Assembly (NCBI GenBank): GCA_013420905.1
Contig: JAAXNY010000004.1
Span: 2,170,001 to 2,234,000, forward strand
Length of the DNA stretch: 64,000 nucleotides
Source: Collybia mongolica
Taxonomy: Eukaryota; Basidiomycota; Agaricomycetes; Agaricales; Clitocybaceae
Direction: 5' to 3'
Positions 41,256 to 54,253 of this stretch are shown piece by piece; the stretch's first letter is position 1; each line of letters starts with the position of its first letter. The translations under genes were made by a program, and so were the position numbers. The notes beneath the pieces were generated by a model that worked only from the letters and a program-made list of their open reading frames with translations, had not been told where the DNA came from and did no database searches.

Positions 41256-42191
41256 ATGCATAACATATTCTCGAGGGTCAACAATGTCTCAGCGCTATTT
41301 TCTTCGTGTACGATGGGGTTACTAGTCGCAATCGCACTCTCGACCCTCTTGTTCACAGCGGATCCCAAAGGAAATCTGGAGATTGCGTCAGTAAAAGTGT
41401 GAGTTCGAGAATTGTCTTCACTTTCAAAGCCAATCTAACAAAATCTTCGTTTGTTATTTAAGTTTCCCAATGAAAACTCGCCGAGTTTCAGCCCGCAAGC
41501 AGGATCTCGCCTTTGTCAACTTCAACATCACAGCTGGTAAGATATATCCCAGCAGCAAATTTTTACATAATTTTTACAACTCTGCGGAAGATCTCAGGCC
41601 ATTATTTAATTGGAACACAAAACAACTTTTCTTGTACCTGGAGGCGGAATACGCCAACGTTCAAGGAGTAAGTCATTTGTCGAATGAGCCTAACGACCGT
41701 TCCTACGAGGTTTCAAACATCATAACCATTCGACATTGCAACCTCTCTGATTCGCTTCGGTGAACGCCATGCTAATATCATTTTCCTATTTTGTCAGGCT
41801 AGGAATGAAGTAGTGATCTGGGATCGAATTGTACGCCGCAAGGAAGATGCCGTTATTAGCGTCATTGGAAAGAACAAATATATGTTCCGAGAACTTTCAT
41901 CTACTTTCAAGTCAGTCTCTTCTCAGTTATTTTCGCCGCACAATATTCGATACCTGTCAACCATCGAGAGGTTCTTCCCATGCGACTCGGCTCATGCTTG
42001 ACTTCTTTTCTTTTCCAAAATCTTCCTGGCGTCCCCACATTGACCTTACCCTTGATTTTAGAAATGTTCCCCCAGCACATTATGCCCTGAAATATAATGT
42101 CATGCCCCACGTTGGCGCTCTTACATACGGTGAGGCTGGAAGGACCTTTGAAGCGGTGGCCTTCCCTGAGTCTCGGGAACGTGTCTCGTAG
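41256..42191 (+). CDS. SPC3: Signal peptidase complex subunit 3
   Basis: ER membrane subunit of signal peptidase (Spc3/SPC22-23), needed for cleavage of signal peptides. The start at 41256 gives MHNIFSRVNNVSALFSSCTM followed by a membrane anchor (GLLVAIALSTLLFTADPKG), then a lumenal domain. Exon joins give FPMKTRRVSARKQDLAFVNF, DLRPLFNWNTKQLFLYLEAE, EVVIWDRIVRRKEDAVISVI, and NVPPAHYALKYNVMPHVGAL. The end is SRERVS-stop at 42191. Length and motif order match the family. The same window encodes signal peptide peptidase, which acts downstream on the cleaved peptides. Confidence 0.88.
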
Positions 42192-43075
42192 TCCTCAGTG
42201 AAATCCTCACTGAACATAGACCACTTTACCCTCGCATTGGCTGTCTGAGTATGTATGTACGATGATCAATCCGGTTTGGGAAGTTAGATAATTAATTTGA
42301 TGCTAACCCCGATCCCTGTCGGTCCTCTCACCTGGGGAAGGGAAGCAACTTCGGTACTTTTTCCAAATCACAAAGTAAAGACGTGAAGATACGCCACATA
42401 TCCGTGCTTGATCATGTGCTATTCCAAACTGATCGGTTTGGCGTGGTCGACATATATATGCCAACCGGATTCGGTTCCTACTCCTAGATGTATCGTAGGT
42501 CTGGTGGATAACTACTATGTAGGGCTAGATGGTCAGGGTCTGGCGATATGCTAACTGCTTGATTAGTAGTGGATATATGGGGAAGAGCTTTTGAATGCCC
42601 TCATGATCATCTCAGGGGTATAAGAGCAAATTGGTACTACAAGTCCATGAAACCGTGTCCTTTGTCCTAACACAAATGAGAACAAGTTGATTGAGGTGTA
42701 AAGAGTATTTAGAAACAGTAGCTCAAATGTGGGATCGGACCATGAGGTGCGAACATAGGCATTATTATTAAAACCATGGGCATACGATTTCATGATTAGA
42801 TGGTATCAAATCTGGAAGATAACAATTGTAGGTCCACATTTACATAAGGGCCAAAAGAGGTCTTCTGACACTTCTGTCGAAGTTAATGTGGCCGGCCGCG
42901 AGTTTCTTCCAACCCGCCTATCTTTCTCCCTCTTCCCCTAACAATCGCCTTCTTCGGATCTCTTCTTATACAGACAAAGTTAACGTTCCGCGTCGACAGT
43001 AACGCTCGCCTCCATATTTCTGGGTTGTCAGACCTTTGTCAAAAATTTGCCAAGGCCCTTCACAACAAGCACAGC
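42192..43075. other. Intergenic region
   Basis: 884 bp between two plus-strand genes. Only short frames; no tRNA, repeat or domain recognised. The last 150 bp are pyrimidine-rich and probably form the leader of the next gene. Confidence 0.3.
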
Positions 43076-44681
43076 ATGTATATTTCTGCAAACGATTCTA
43101 TCAACTATGGCGAGGTTTGTTCCCCATCTACGCAACTTGTTGAGCGATCGAATCACACGCTACCTTGGGGTTGCGCCGAGATGGCGGAGTCATTGCAGTT
43201 ATCCTTTCGCCCTTTCGACCACCAAGGCCCACAGGTGAGCATTGATGTTTAAAGGCCTTTCAACGATGGTGCAGATAACACTCACTTTCGTTAGCGCTTG
43301 ATAGACAGCGGTCCTATGAAACCCTTGTCGTCCTTTGCGCAGTGGCAGATTGAGGAAGACCAAAAGTTTTATGCAATATTTCCGGAGGCACGGCCGGCTA
43401 AGGAGTGGCCTTTCCAAAGTGCCCCCAGCAAGTATTTTGAGGGCGATGAACTTCAACTTGGTCCAGAAGCTGAGGACAGAGTACATGCGTTACAGCTGGC
43501 AGCCCAAGTAAATGCTGCCACAATCTCTTGCGCTGAGGCCATTAACTCAACCGCCCAGTCCCCTCCCCTTTTAAGTCGCCATACAGATAGTCACCCATCA
43601 TGCACTGTACATGCTGGTTATACACATAACCCCGACTATAATGAATTTCCGACTCTATCGATAGGCCATATAACTCGTTCATTCCCGCCGACAACCCCCT
43701 TACAGCACGATTGTGCGACGAGCAGAAGCAGTCACAACCCTACGCCGTCACAACACGAGGTGAATTCGCGTTATGTTTGCTATTATCCTATATTAACATA
43801 TGCCTACTCAGTCTATATATTTATCACAACGAATCCCAAGTCGACATGATGAACATGTGCAAAACGATCATGTCGTTTCCTCACACCAACCTCACCGTGT
43901 CGTGCCATCGCAACAACGACCTATCCTCCAAAGAGTTGTCATTCCAAGCCAAGTGCCAGAGCCTCTCATGGACCATTTGCCGTCGCCAACGTCCTCTCAG
44001 CCGTCCATGTCCCCTCATGCTTTGCCACAAGAACCTTACATAAATCAAGGTTATTCATCAGGATCATATTATCCCATGGGTCCTTCTACCTACTGGCCCA
44101 TGTATCCTCAACAGGTCCGTGAATGCCAACAAGTATAGACTAAATTGATGCTTATTGCACCCAATTCTTCAGCAAGTTGCAGGCTTAGATCCCCACTTTA
44201 GACACCCCATTCACGCGTTCGTAAATTCCATCCGACCTCCAAGTTGGCCACCCTCTCCCCGCATCCGTTTAAGCCCACTTCCCTCAAAACGAGTTCTAGA
44301 AAAGAAACCTCCCTTGGCTTGTCTTTTCTGCCGGGGGAGAAAGATAGCTTGTGGACCGCCAGAACCCGGGACCACGGAAAAAACCTGCAAGTAAGTTTGG
44401 GCGCTCATATACGTCAACAGCAGCAATGCTTCATCGATGCATGACTATATTTCACCATGTGGGGCATTGCATGCGTCACACTTTCTCTTGTTATAATGAC
44501 GTTGCCAATCCGCAACTGACCATTCCTTCTCCTTCACAGCCAATGCCAACGACGTTCCATCAAATGTGAATATCCTTCAGAGAGTCGTCGGGGCATGCGC
44601 ACCAAAAAAACCATAAGTAACAAAGTTAACACTGCTGGACCGAAAGTGAAACTAGGAAAGGGACCAAAACTCAAACGCTAA
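43076..44681 (+). CDS. Zn(II)2Cys6-type protein with C-terminal zinc cluster
   Basis: Probable fungal-type DNA-binding protein. The first ATG (43076) gives MYISANDSINYGE. Short exons follow (LSFRPFDHQGPQ), then the main exon (FAQWQIEEDQKFYAIFPEAR; acidic, then Ser/Pro/His-rich), QVPEPLMDHLPSPTSSQPSM, and a C-terminal exon. The zinc cluster is at 44320-44570: CLFCRGRKIAC, 12 residues, then CNQCQRRSIKC, with one intron just after the fourth Cys codon begins. A basic tail follows (SRRGMRTKKTISNK) and the protein ends KGPKLKR-stop at 44679-44681. The cluster at the extreme C-terminus is unusual, since most fungal factors carry it near the N-terminus. Targets unknown. Confidence 0.7.
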
Positions 44682-45039
44682 AGCCTCTCCCCATCGGCCG
44701 GTAACGACGCCTACATTCTATGGATAATGTTTGGGTACCAATTACTCTTCCATTCCTTCTAATGATATGTACAATTACATTCTATCCGGGAATTGATCCA
44801 CGGTTGTACATAGGGCACCAGTGGATATTGATGTCTTCTCACTCTTTTTTTGATTTAATGTAGCATAGTATATTGGAATGTACATAGATATTTGGCTGAG
44901 CACATAAAGCAGCAATGACATAATCAAATGGCGGATTTAAATGCTTGAATATGGAATGTGAAGGGAGGAGTAATGATTGGAGCTGTTTATGAGAATTCCA
45001 GGGCTTCGACAATAGTTGAATGATCCATGCAAGAGAGAA
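44682..45039. other. Convergent 3' flank
   Basis: Between the ends of the zinc-cluster gene (+) and the Rad53-like kinase gene (-). Presumably the two 3' untranslated regions; nothing else seen. Confidence 0.35.
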
Positions 45040-47579
45040 TCAGGCACGACGGGCAACTTTTTGGGGATGACGACCCGAGCGCCTTGGCTGAACAGTCTCA
45101 TCATCACTCCGGCCCCGTGTGGATTTTGCTTTCGTGGGCGAGACCATACCCACCGGAGCTTTGCCTTTCCCACGTGTCGCTCTTCCTGACCCTCCCACTT
45201 CCTTTGTGAGGGGATCATCTTCATCTGAGCTCTTTCCTCTCTTGTGAGAAGTAGAGTCGGCGTCGCTTAATGGACTAGACCTATTGATCGCAGAATCAAT
45301 AGAGCCTTCCTCTGGTAGGGGCGTTAACTCTGAGTGAACACGTTTGTTTTGCCCTTTGGCAGGAGGGTTTGGACCAGCCGTTGGCTGCTCCTGGGAGGCG
45401 GCTGCAGCCACCATTTCCCATGATGGTTCAACTATGGGCTTTCCGTCTTCCGCAGCTTGGGACATGAGGTGGCTGCGTCGCTGAAGTGGTGCACGAGAGC
45501 CTTCGGATCTGATACCATTATCGGATATGACTTCGGGGAGGGCACCTGGGATATTCTCTTGGGGGAGAGCACTAGTCGAAGCCTGGAGTTGCATGTTCTC
45601 AAAATCTTGATTCACTGAATTGCTCTGAAAACTCCCTTCGCTCTCTGGTAAGGAGGACAACATGGAGAAATCATTGGTAGGGATTGGATTCGCAAATCCA
45701 GAAGTAGAGTGGTCATAAACAGGAGTGTATGACTTGAGCCAGGGATGTTCGCGAGCATTGGTGAGAGTCATACGTCGTCGTGGATCTTCTTCCAAAAGAC
45801 GCCGAATAAACGCTTGTGCTATTGAAATTGTTAGGACAACACAAGATTTAATCAGATTGGTTGAATACCTGGAAGGCCTATATTGGCGCTAGTAAGACAT
45901 GACCAATCGATGCGGCGCTCAAGAATCCGAGTACGAACGTCTCTCTGAGTTTCATCTTCGATGAAGGGGCTCGCGTTGGTGAGCCTAGGCAAGATATTTA
46001 ACACTGGCTTTCATAGACGAAGGCTGTACTCACATCGAAAAGACTATGACACCGACGCTCCAACTGTCCACGAGGTTATCATACCCATCTGGATTGTCTT
46101 GCCTGACAACTTCAGGTGCAAGGTAACTTGGTGTCCCACACATCGTCTGAACATGTTCATCAGCGAAAACATGAACGAATTAATAAGTATACGCACTCGC
46201 AACATTGTGAGACTGTCGACTATTTTTGCCAGGCCGAAGTCAGCTACCTTGACAATAGGAGGTTTGTCCGTTGTGAGGAGTACATTCTGGGAATGTTGAG
46301 AATGGTGTATGTATCATTGCTATGGGAACATACCTCGGGCTTGAGATCGCGATGAGCAACGCCTTTTGAGTGAATATACTGAAGCGGCATTGTTATTAGT
46401 GGTCTTTAAAATTGAAGTATATAGACCTACCGCAAGGGCTTCACATATCTGGTAGGTTATATGTTGAGCGTCTGCTTCGGCTGCCAAGTTAATTTCAGGA
46501 ATAGTTCTGAAACGTTCCGATAGGTGGCAGGAATAGAACATACAAAGTCCATTATTACGAAGAATGTAGTCGAGTAGATCGCCTCCCTCCACAAGCTCCA
46601 ATACAAGGTCTTTAAATGGACATTAGGCAAACGCAAACATTCGCGAAAACTCACGTACTAATATCATTGTTATCTTGATAGAAGACCTCTTTGAGCTTGC
46701 AGATATTAGGATGGTCCAAGGTCTCCATGATAGATATCTCCCTCGCAAACGCAGTGCTGCGTGTGGTGTTGGCTGGCTGTTGAGGCTCTCCAGCGGAACG
46801 GACGTGTCTACTTTCCTGAATAATTTTGACGGCGTACCACTTGCCATCCTTGCGCGAAATAGCCTTCATAACTGTTGCAAATGACCCTTTCCCGAGTTCA
46901 GAGCTCAGGTCGTAATAAGCATAGAGACCAGTGGTAGGAGGGCCAGCCGCGGTATGACGGTACACAAACCCTATACGTAAACAGTTAAACTTGAGCATAA
47001 GAAGGAGATTGCTTCGTACGATAATCTTCAAGGCCATTGTTATGAGGCTGTGGCACACTCGTGCCAAACGCAATTTCATTGCCTTCGCGAAGTATCCTTG
47101 TTTGGTTCTTCCCAATCCTGGCCCCATTAATCTACACAAGGCATGAGCGCCATTTCACTATATGAATATAGCGATCAAGTGGCATCTCACAAAAGTTCCA
47201 TTGCTGGAAAGATCCAAAACAATGACACTCGAGCCCTGTTCGTCCGAACCGTCCCATGTTATGGTACAGTGGTTATTGCCTGGGATTTATGGTAAGTCGT
47301 AATGTTCCGTGAAGAAGAACTCATTTACTTACTAACTTTGAATCCCGGCAGCACGACCTGGTTATGTTCAGTATTCCTCCCAATCGTGTAACGGGGATGT
47401 ATCTTCCAGAAGTCAATTCGCGTGAGAGACGCGCTGCATGGCTGAAGGTAGCCCCAAAGGTGCGAGTCAACAGTTGTGCCCGGTTGCTGTGACGCCTGTT
47501 GAGTTGACTGAGTCTGCTCCTGGGTCTCTTGCGAATCGTCAAAGTCGTCTGTCGCCATGATATCGTTTTCAACTTCCAT
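45040..47579 (-). CDS. RAD53: FHA-domain checkpoint kinase (Rad53/Chk2/Cds1-like)
   Basis: DNA-damage and replication checkpoint Ser/Thr kinase, nuclear. The start at 47579 gives [15 protein letters not shown] and then an SQ/TQ cluster ([18 protein letters not shown]), the expected target of ATM/ATR kinases. FHA domain: [50 protein letters not shown]. Kinase domain: [80 protein letters not shown], and [20 protein letters not shown]. All catalytic motifs (VAIK-type Lys, HRDLKPEN, DFG, APE) are present. A 220-residue Ser-rich tail with basic patches ends QKVARRA-stop at 45040-45042. One FHA domain, as in Chk2 and S. pombe Cds1, rather than two as in budding-yeast Rad53. Confidence 0.92.
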
Positions 47580-48017
47580 TGCGTGAAGAGGATGCAGGGT
47601 TTACAATGACACGTCGGAGTTAGTTGAGTTTGTTAGGGCGGGTTTGTGAGTGAGGGGGAATAAAAAAGTAGGGCCTTTATGTAAATCTCCGAATTAGTTG
47701 ACAGAGCTTTGGCCACTGGCTCCAAGGACGGGACGTTATTCAAGATCAAAGGGGACTGCAAGAAACGCTTAGATTGCCTAGAACAAAGGTTGCAAATCCA
47801 ACAGTCTGATATGGATGGGGATTTGAGAAAGCCAAGGGAGAGCTCTGGCAACAGCTTTGAACAACAATTTCGCGTTCGACAATGCACACGTGATATGTTC
47901 GGGTTTGGACGGCAAACCCCATTCGCAGTTTGATCTCATGTTTGTGTAAGGTCACGTGTGAGAGGCCCTAATGGTTGATTATGTAATAAAACACCATGTT
48001 TTGGAGCCTGACAAAAA
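47580..48017. other. Intergenic region
   Basis: Upstream of the checkpoint kinase gene and downstream of the methyltransferase gene lying in the same direction. A 74-codon plus-strand frame (47709-47933) has no recognisable domain. Confidence 0.3.
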
Positions 48018-49304
48018 TTACTGACAAGTCTTCTGGTCTGAGCCTAGAGCTTTGCTAAACGCACCAATCTCCTCAGGGAGAGTCCGGCAACATCCACCAC
48101 CAATCACCCCGGACCACACACTCGGAACTGCAGTGCTCGAAATTTCTCTGATGAGTTTTGCGAGATCGGCTGCCCACGAACGCTTATTCACTTCTTGAAC
48201 AGACCACGTCCGGGAAGCTGGATTGTACGTGTCACCACCATTAGGGTACAACACCAACCATGGTTTGGACTCCTCCGGGCCTCGCATGCTCTTTACTGCC
48301 TTGGTCATCTCATCCACAAGGGTGGCGAAGAATTTCAATGATGTACAATTTATCCCAACCCCCGCTGGAATTGACATAATCTCAACGTCCTGGATGTCAT
48401 CCTTGGCTGGAGTCGGTTTCCATTGCAATGCGGCGGAAATCATGTCGGAGACCATAACTGGTGGTCCCCCAGCATACTGCTTCTCAGAGCACTGGCCATC
48501 TGGAAACACAAAACTGATCCACCAAGGCTTTGCTTCAAATGTTACATCCTCTGCGGTGAGCTGTCTCAGCAACCGACTCATAGCTTTTCTGACCGCTTTC
48601 ACCTCTCGCGCGAGGGGTATAGTTTCAAACGCAATGCAATCAACTGTCCCCCAAACGACGGGATCGCGCGCGAAAATTAGAAGTCTCTCCAGATGGAATT
48701 GTGCCAGGGCCTCGACGGCGTCGTTTTCCATCGCTACATCTCCGCCAAAGCTATTACAATTTCTTGTGCAGGATGCTGCTGGTCCGAAAGGAGGGGGATA
48801 GCAACCACTGAAATCTTGTGCGGGTGCCAAGCTGGCACCAAACGGACCAAGGGATAAGGCTATCTTGATGACCCCGTCGGGATCTTCCTTTGCATATGTA
48901 AACCTTGCTTCTCCAGCAAGGCGGACTGCATCACGCATAGAAACCGTTGCTTCTATGTCACTGTAACCTGCACGCCTGTAAGTATCAAGAGAGCATTGAT
49001 ATCTACAACGTTCAAAGTTGAAATCATCTACATGAAATTGGGAGCAAAAATCGAGACATACGTCGATGTTAATATGATCCGCGCGCCAGCCCTTAAAAAC
49101 AATAAGTGACTGGTGATAACAGCCTCTGGCTTTTCTGCAGATGCCCCGGCAGACCATAGTGGCGTATGTGAAATATCAACGCTGAATATGTCCTCAAGTG
49201 TCGTTCCCTGTATGATTGATAGGCTTCAACTTGAATCTACATATAAACAGGTCACTTACGAGGCCACCATCCAGAACAGCAGGTGTTATGTGGTAAAGGC
49301 TCAT
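48018..49304 (-). CDS. Homocysteine S-methyltransferase (Mht1/Sam4-like)
   Basis: Methylates homocysteine to methionine using S-methylmethionine or S-adenosylmethionine; cytosolic, zinc-dependent. The start at 49304 gives MSLYHITPAVLDGGLG and, over an intron, TTLEDIFSVDISHTPLWSAG. Another intron precedes YQCSLDTYRRAGYSDIEATV. Core signatures: VIKIALSLGPFGASLAPAQD, DCIAFETIPLAREVKAVRKA, KPWWISFVFPDGQ, and the zinc Cys motifs VGINCTS and IGGGCCRT near the end. The C-terminus is SDQKTCQ-stop at 48018. The ATG at 49304 was chosen because it runs straight into the conserved LDGG(L/T)GT start. An ATG further upstream would need an intron that does not keep the frame. Confidence 0.88.
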
Positions 49305-50222
49305 CGAGTCCGGTCAATTGCGAGGAGTGAATCTGATTGTGATTAATAGCAGGTTAAATAATCCTGGCATAGACTTTTGAATCACGAAGGCTGCCGCGGA
49401 ACTTACCTGTGGTTGAAGATCTCGGCTTCGACGTCATGATCATAGATGATCAACTAAGTATAGGGTGGTGGCGGTTGTCCTATGTAATGCCAAGTCCAAC
49501 ACCTCGATAGTGAAATGAAATATGAATTTACTCTTGGGCATGGTAGCTAAGTCGTACATCTGCCGCATGCATACCGAGGTCATCGTCTGTCGAATTTTTC
49601 TCCGGCGATAATTTTACTGGGGAGCTGCTGGGGCAAGAAATACAATACCGCAGGGTTTCACGGGGCAAGGAGCTGCGACGCTCTATAACCAGACTCGACA
49701 CACTTTGGATATTTTGGCAGTAAAACTGAATATACAGTGAGACAGAATGAAAAGAGTAGGTTTATCCCGCTTCCATATTGGCCTACTACCTATCTTGGTC
49801 GTTCAAATGCTGATGGGGCAAGAAAGATATATTGTCCGACAGCATTGCGCGCATCCGTTAAATTTCGGGGCCTCCAGGGACAGGGACCACGTTTACATGT
49901 AAAAACCCTCTTCGCCGATAACACACATATATATTTGTATGATACTGATGTCTAATGTCAGCTATGCTACTAATCATCGATCATCAAGGGCTACACATAG
50001 CTGCACGACAATATTGCCGCACTTTACCTGACCGATGCCACGCTTGGTACAGCACGGCAACTTTGTGCCGGTCCTGTCGACGTCGGTCGTGTTTTGCATC
50101 CATCAGACTATTGAACTCCAAGAACCCCCAAGATTCAATGAGTTTTACGTTCATTTAACCTTGTCGAAGTAAAAATATATATTTGTGGTTAAGCTGGCTT
50201 ACTGTAAAACATTACTTTCCAG
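49305..50222. other. Intergenic region
   Basis: 918 bp with only short frames on both strands (for example 49737-49955 +), none with a recognisable domain. No tRNA or repeat identified. Confidence 0.3.
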
Positions 50223-52483
50223 TCAGTATGTTCTTCCCCTTTTCTTCTTCCAACTACCAGATGCTCTGTCATCTAGTTGAGTTGACGAGCTATCTTTCAG
50301 TCGATCCAGTAATGGGAGTGACGATGTCTCCATCGAGGTGTAGGCATGAGGTTGTGCCCCGGCAGCTATCTTTGCTGCACCTTTGATGCTGTACCCAAAC
50401 TCGGGTGGGTTCTGAGCAAGGCCGTTTGAGTGGGCTGCAGGGTCCGCGGGAAGAACGGATCGCCTTGGACTAGCAGAAAAAGATGATCCCAATCGACTTA
50501 GTAGGGAAGGCCCGATATCTTCATCCCCATCCTCTCTTCGCCGTTTAGGCGACCGAGATGATTCTTCCCGTGGCAGTGGATGTTTGGGTGGTGTGAGGCT
50601 TGACATTGACGCGCGCGGATAGGGAGGTCGATTCTTTGTTGGTAACATCATTCGCCTTGCAGCTGGGGGCTTCTCGGGAAGGGAAGAGGGCCGTCCAGTA
50701 TCTTTCGTTTTGTTCGGTTGCGGCAGTACGTTTTGCGATGCTTGAGTGGCGTCATTGACTTGATCTTGTGACGAGTTGTTTGGGGTGGAGACCAAGGACT
50801 GCTCAAACAGAGAGAACAAGGTTGGATACAAACGGATGAAACGAAAAGGGGCCCACTGCGAACCCTTATTAGGATTTGTAAATCCTGTCTAGTCTCGTGC
50901 GCCTGGAAATCTCTTAAAACCGTGATCAGGTGAGGAGGTGGGGACCAAGGTGATTCTTCTCTATGCTATGGTAGAGGTAAGCAGAAGGTTTTTGTTTCCT
51001 TTTTGCAATCTTTGCATGTTTGTGACTCACACGTATGCAGGCGCCCAATAGGATAGTGCATGCATCAACAAATCGTTTTTGAAGCAAGCCGTGTTTGTGT
51101 AAACACTAGAAACCCTCAGTATGAAATGTTCAAATGAGTTCTGTCACTAACCTCGAGTAAGAGAGGGCAGGCATTGACAAGCTGCTTCCTCAATGCTTCC
51201 AAGGGCTGCCCTTCATCCTGAGGTTGAGGGTCTTCGTTCGCGGCCACAAACGTCTCCGATATGTTACAGATTATTGAAGCTTGGTCATCTGTAGGGAACT
51301 TCTGCAACGTCATTCTGCTAGAAAGATGACTACAATAGAACCGAAGTAACTGGATTGCTGGGGCCGCCCGCTTTTCAACGACCAAGAAGGCTACGAGGTC
51401 CAGGTACATCCGTACGTTTCGGAGCAATGAGACGTTACCTGATCGAAGGCCACTTCGAAGATGGGATGCAGTCTTGTCCAAGAGGACTTGAAGTAGGGTG
51501 CGGCCGCGAGATGATCCGGGTCGATATGCGGTTAACGAGAGGAGCAGATTTTTCACAATCGTTTCGACATCGCCGAGTGTCAATTTTGGAATTGCCTGCG
51601 GTGCTCTAGTAAATGCGAAAAAAGAGGAACATTAAAATAACCCACTTCCAGAAGACAGTTGACAAGAACATCCTCCGCTGTACTTCCTGGTATTGCATGA
51701 CGTTCTACTACAGCCCGTTTGGCTTCCCCAGTGAGAAACGACAATACCAGAGATCGTAACCTGTCCCTTATGGTCTGCTCCTCCTCGTCCATAAGTTCCT
51801 CTGGAGGAATGATTTGATCACATAGAACGCCAAGAGTAACCCGCGGATCCATGTCAAGGTGTTCCGTCAGAGCTCTCTTCACTACGATAACTTCGTCTGG
51901 TTCGTCTATATAAAAATATCATGAGAATGATACTCGGGCATCGTCAAAAGGCGACTAATGCGAGCGATAACTTACCACTTTGAAGGAGTTGCAGGAGGAC
52001 ATCTGCATTCCGTTTTACCCACTTGTTCTCTGCCCTGGAGACTTGGGTGATTGCTGTATATCCCTCTATGCGTACCTAGTTTACACGTGAGACATCGCTA
52101 GGTATCTGAAGTCTCAAATACCTTTGACGACTGATCCTCGCACAAATCGTAAACAGCATTAATAGCAACCTCCTCAAGTTCGGGGAAGTCATTGAAGAAA
52201 AAGCGTATATTTTGAGCTGCCAGGATTTTGAGGGTCGAGTGTGGTGAGTGGATTAGATCTATCAAGCGTTTCAAAGTTTCTCGTCGCTTTAATGTATTTT
52301 ATCACCGCCCTCCTAGTAGATTAAGATGTGTGAACCTACCAGTGAGCCAGTCTTGTCAGGAATTCCTTTCGCTCTACGGATAACGTCTTCAGATACTAAA
52401 TGAGCTTAAGGCGTCCCCACCATGATAGTGAAATAGTACTTACCCTTAATCTCTTTCTCTTGCTCCAAGACTGTTTTTTCCAT
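50223..52483 (-). CDS. API5: API5-like helical repeat protein
   Basis: Related to apoptosis inhibitor 5, a nuclear ARM/HEAT-type repeat protein. The start at 52483 gives MEKTVLEQEKEIK. Exons restore KILAAQNIRFFFNDFPELEE, AINAVYDLCEDQSSKVRIEG, NADVLLQLLQSDEPDEVIVV, and then a long helical stretch (GVLCDQIIPPEELMDEEEQT; LSFLTGEAKRAVVERHAIPG). A further exon reads LGDVETIVKNLLLSLTAYRP. After about residue 450 the protein becomes Ser/Pro-rich with nuclear-localisation-like basic patches (SPKRRRED) and ends KKKRGRTY-stop at 50223-50225. In animals the family opposes E2F1-driven death and binds RNA-processing factors; the role in fungi is inferred only. Confidence 0.72.
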
Positions 52484-52742
52484 CTTTGGGGCAATAGACA
52501 GTACCGAGTAACACGAACGGGAGCAGGAGCCACTCGGCTGGCACGCTCGTTGGGCGAACTTCCTGCCTTGTGTTAATCTATTACATAATTAGGTAAGTAA
52601 GCCAAAGATACTTTCACCCAACAATAAAATAATAATATATATGTAATTATATTATAATATATAATTCCTTGACCCGATTTGTGCCAGCCAATAGAAAATC
52701 TCCAATTCTTGCATAACCTGAACTACATCCATGTCCTTCGCT
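52484..52742. promoter_or_regulatory. Short shared divergent promoter
   Basis: 259 bp between API5 (-) and the complex I PSST gene (+). It contains an AT-rich block at about 52620-52670 (runs of TATAT and AATAAT) that could serve both directions. Confidence 0.45.
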
Positions 52743-53802
<1,060 letters not shown>

Positions 53803-54253
53803 GACGAAAATTTTCAGTAGAAAAGACTGTACCCAGCCATTTACTATAATATAATGGACTGGATACCACGTTTCTAGTGCAATGAACTTTTCATGAACTA
53901 TAATTGAAATATGTAATATATACGAATCGTTACATAGCCGAATGGACAAATCAGAGCAAGCAGGCGTAAGCACTACCGGAGTTGTCCCTCGGTTTAGACG
54001 TCTGACACAAGGTTGTTCAAACTTTTCTTCCATTCTTCCTTCAACATTCAACGTGGAAATTTCACCACTCATCACAGAAGCAACCGGTGTTCGTCCACAT
54101 TTATTCAGAATCCGGTGAGTGAGTCCTAGCGATTCCCAGCCATTTCAACGACCAACTCCGCTCGAGTTTGTTTCGCTTTATTATACGTCCCTCACGCTTT
54201 CTCGTTGCAATACAACTCCTAATCGTGGAGGGTGTATACTCCTTCGTCAAACT
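53803..54253. other. Intergenic region
   Basis: Between two plus-strand genes. The frame of the following protein is open upstream to an earlier ATG at 54119, so part of this may be coding. Otherwise nothing seen. Confidence 0.3.

Noticed and set aside
42192..43075. tRNA gene in the larger spacers
   Set aside because: No cloverleaf with matching arms or box A/B pair could be traced by eye here or in 49305-50222; a tRNA scan would settle it.
48223..48801. 192-codon plus-strand frame
   Set aside because: Antisense to the conserved methyltransferase exon; no domain of its own, so a shadow of the real gene.
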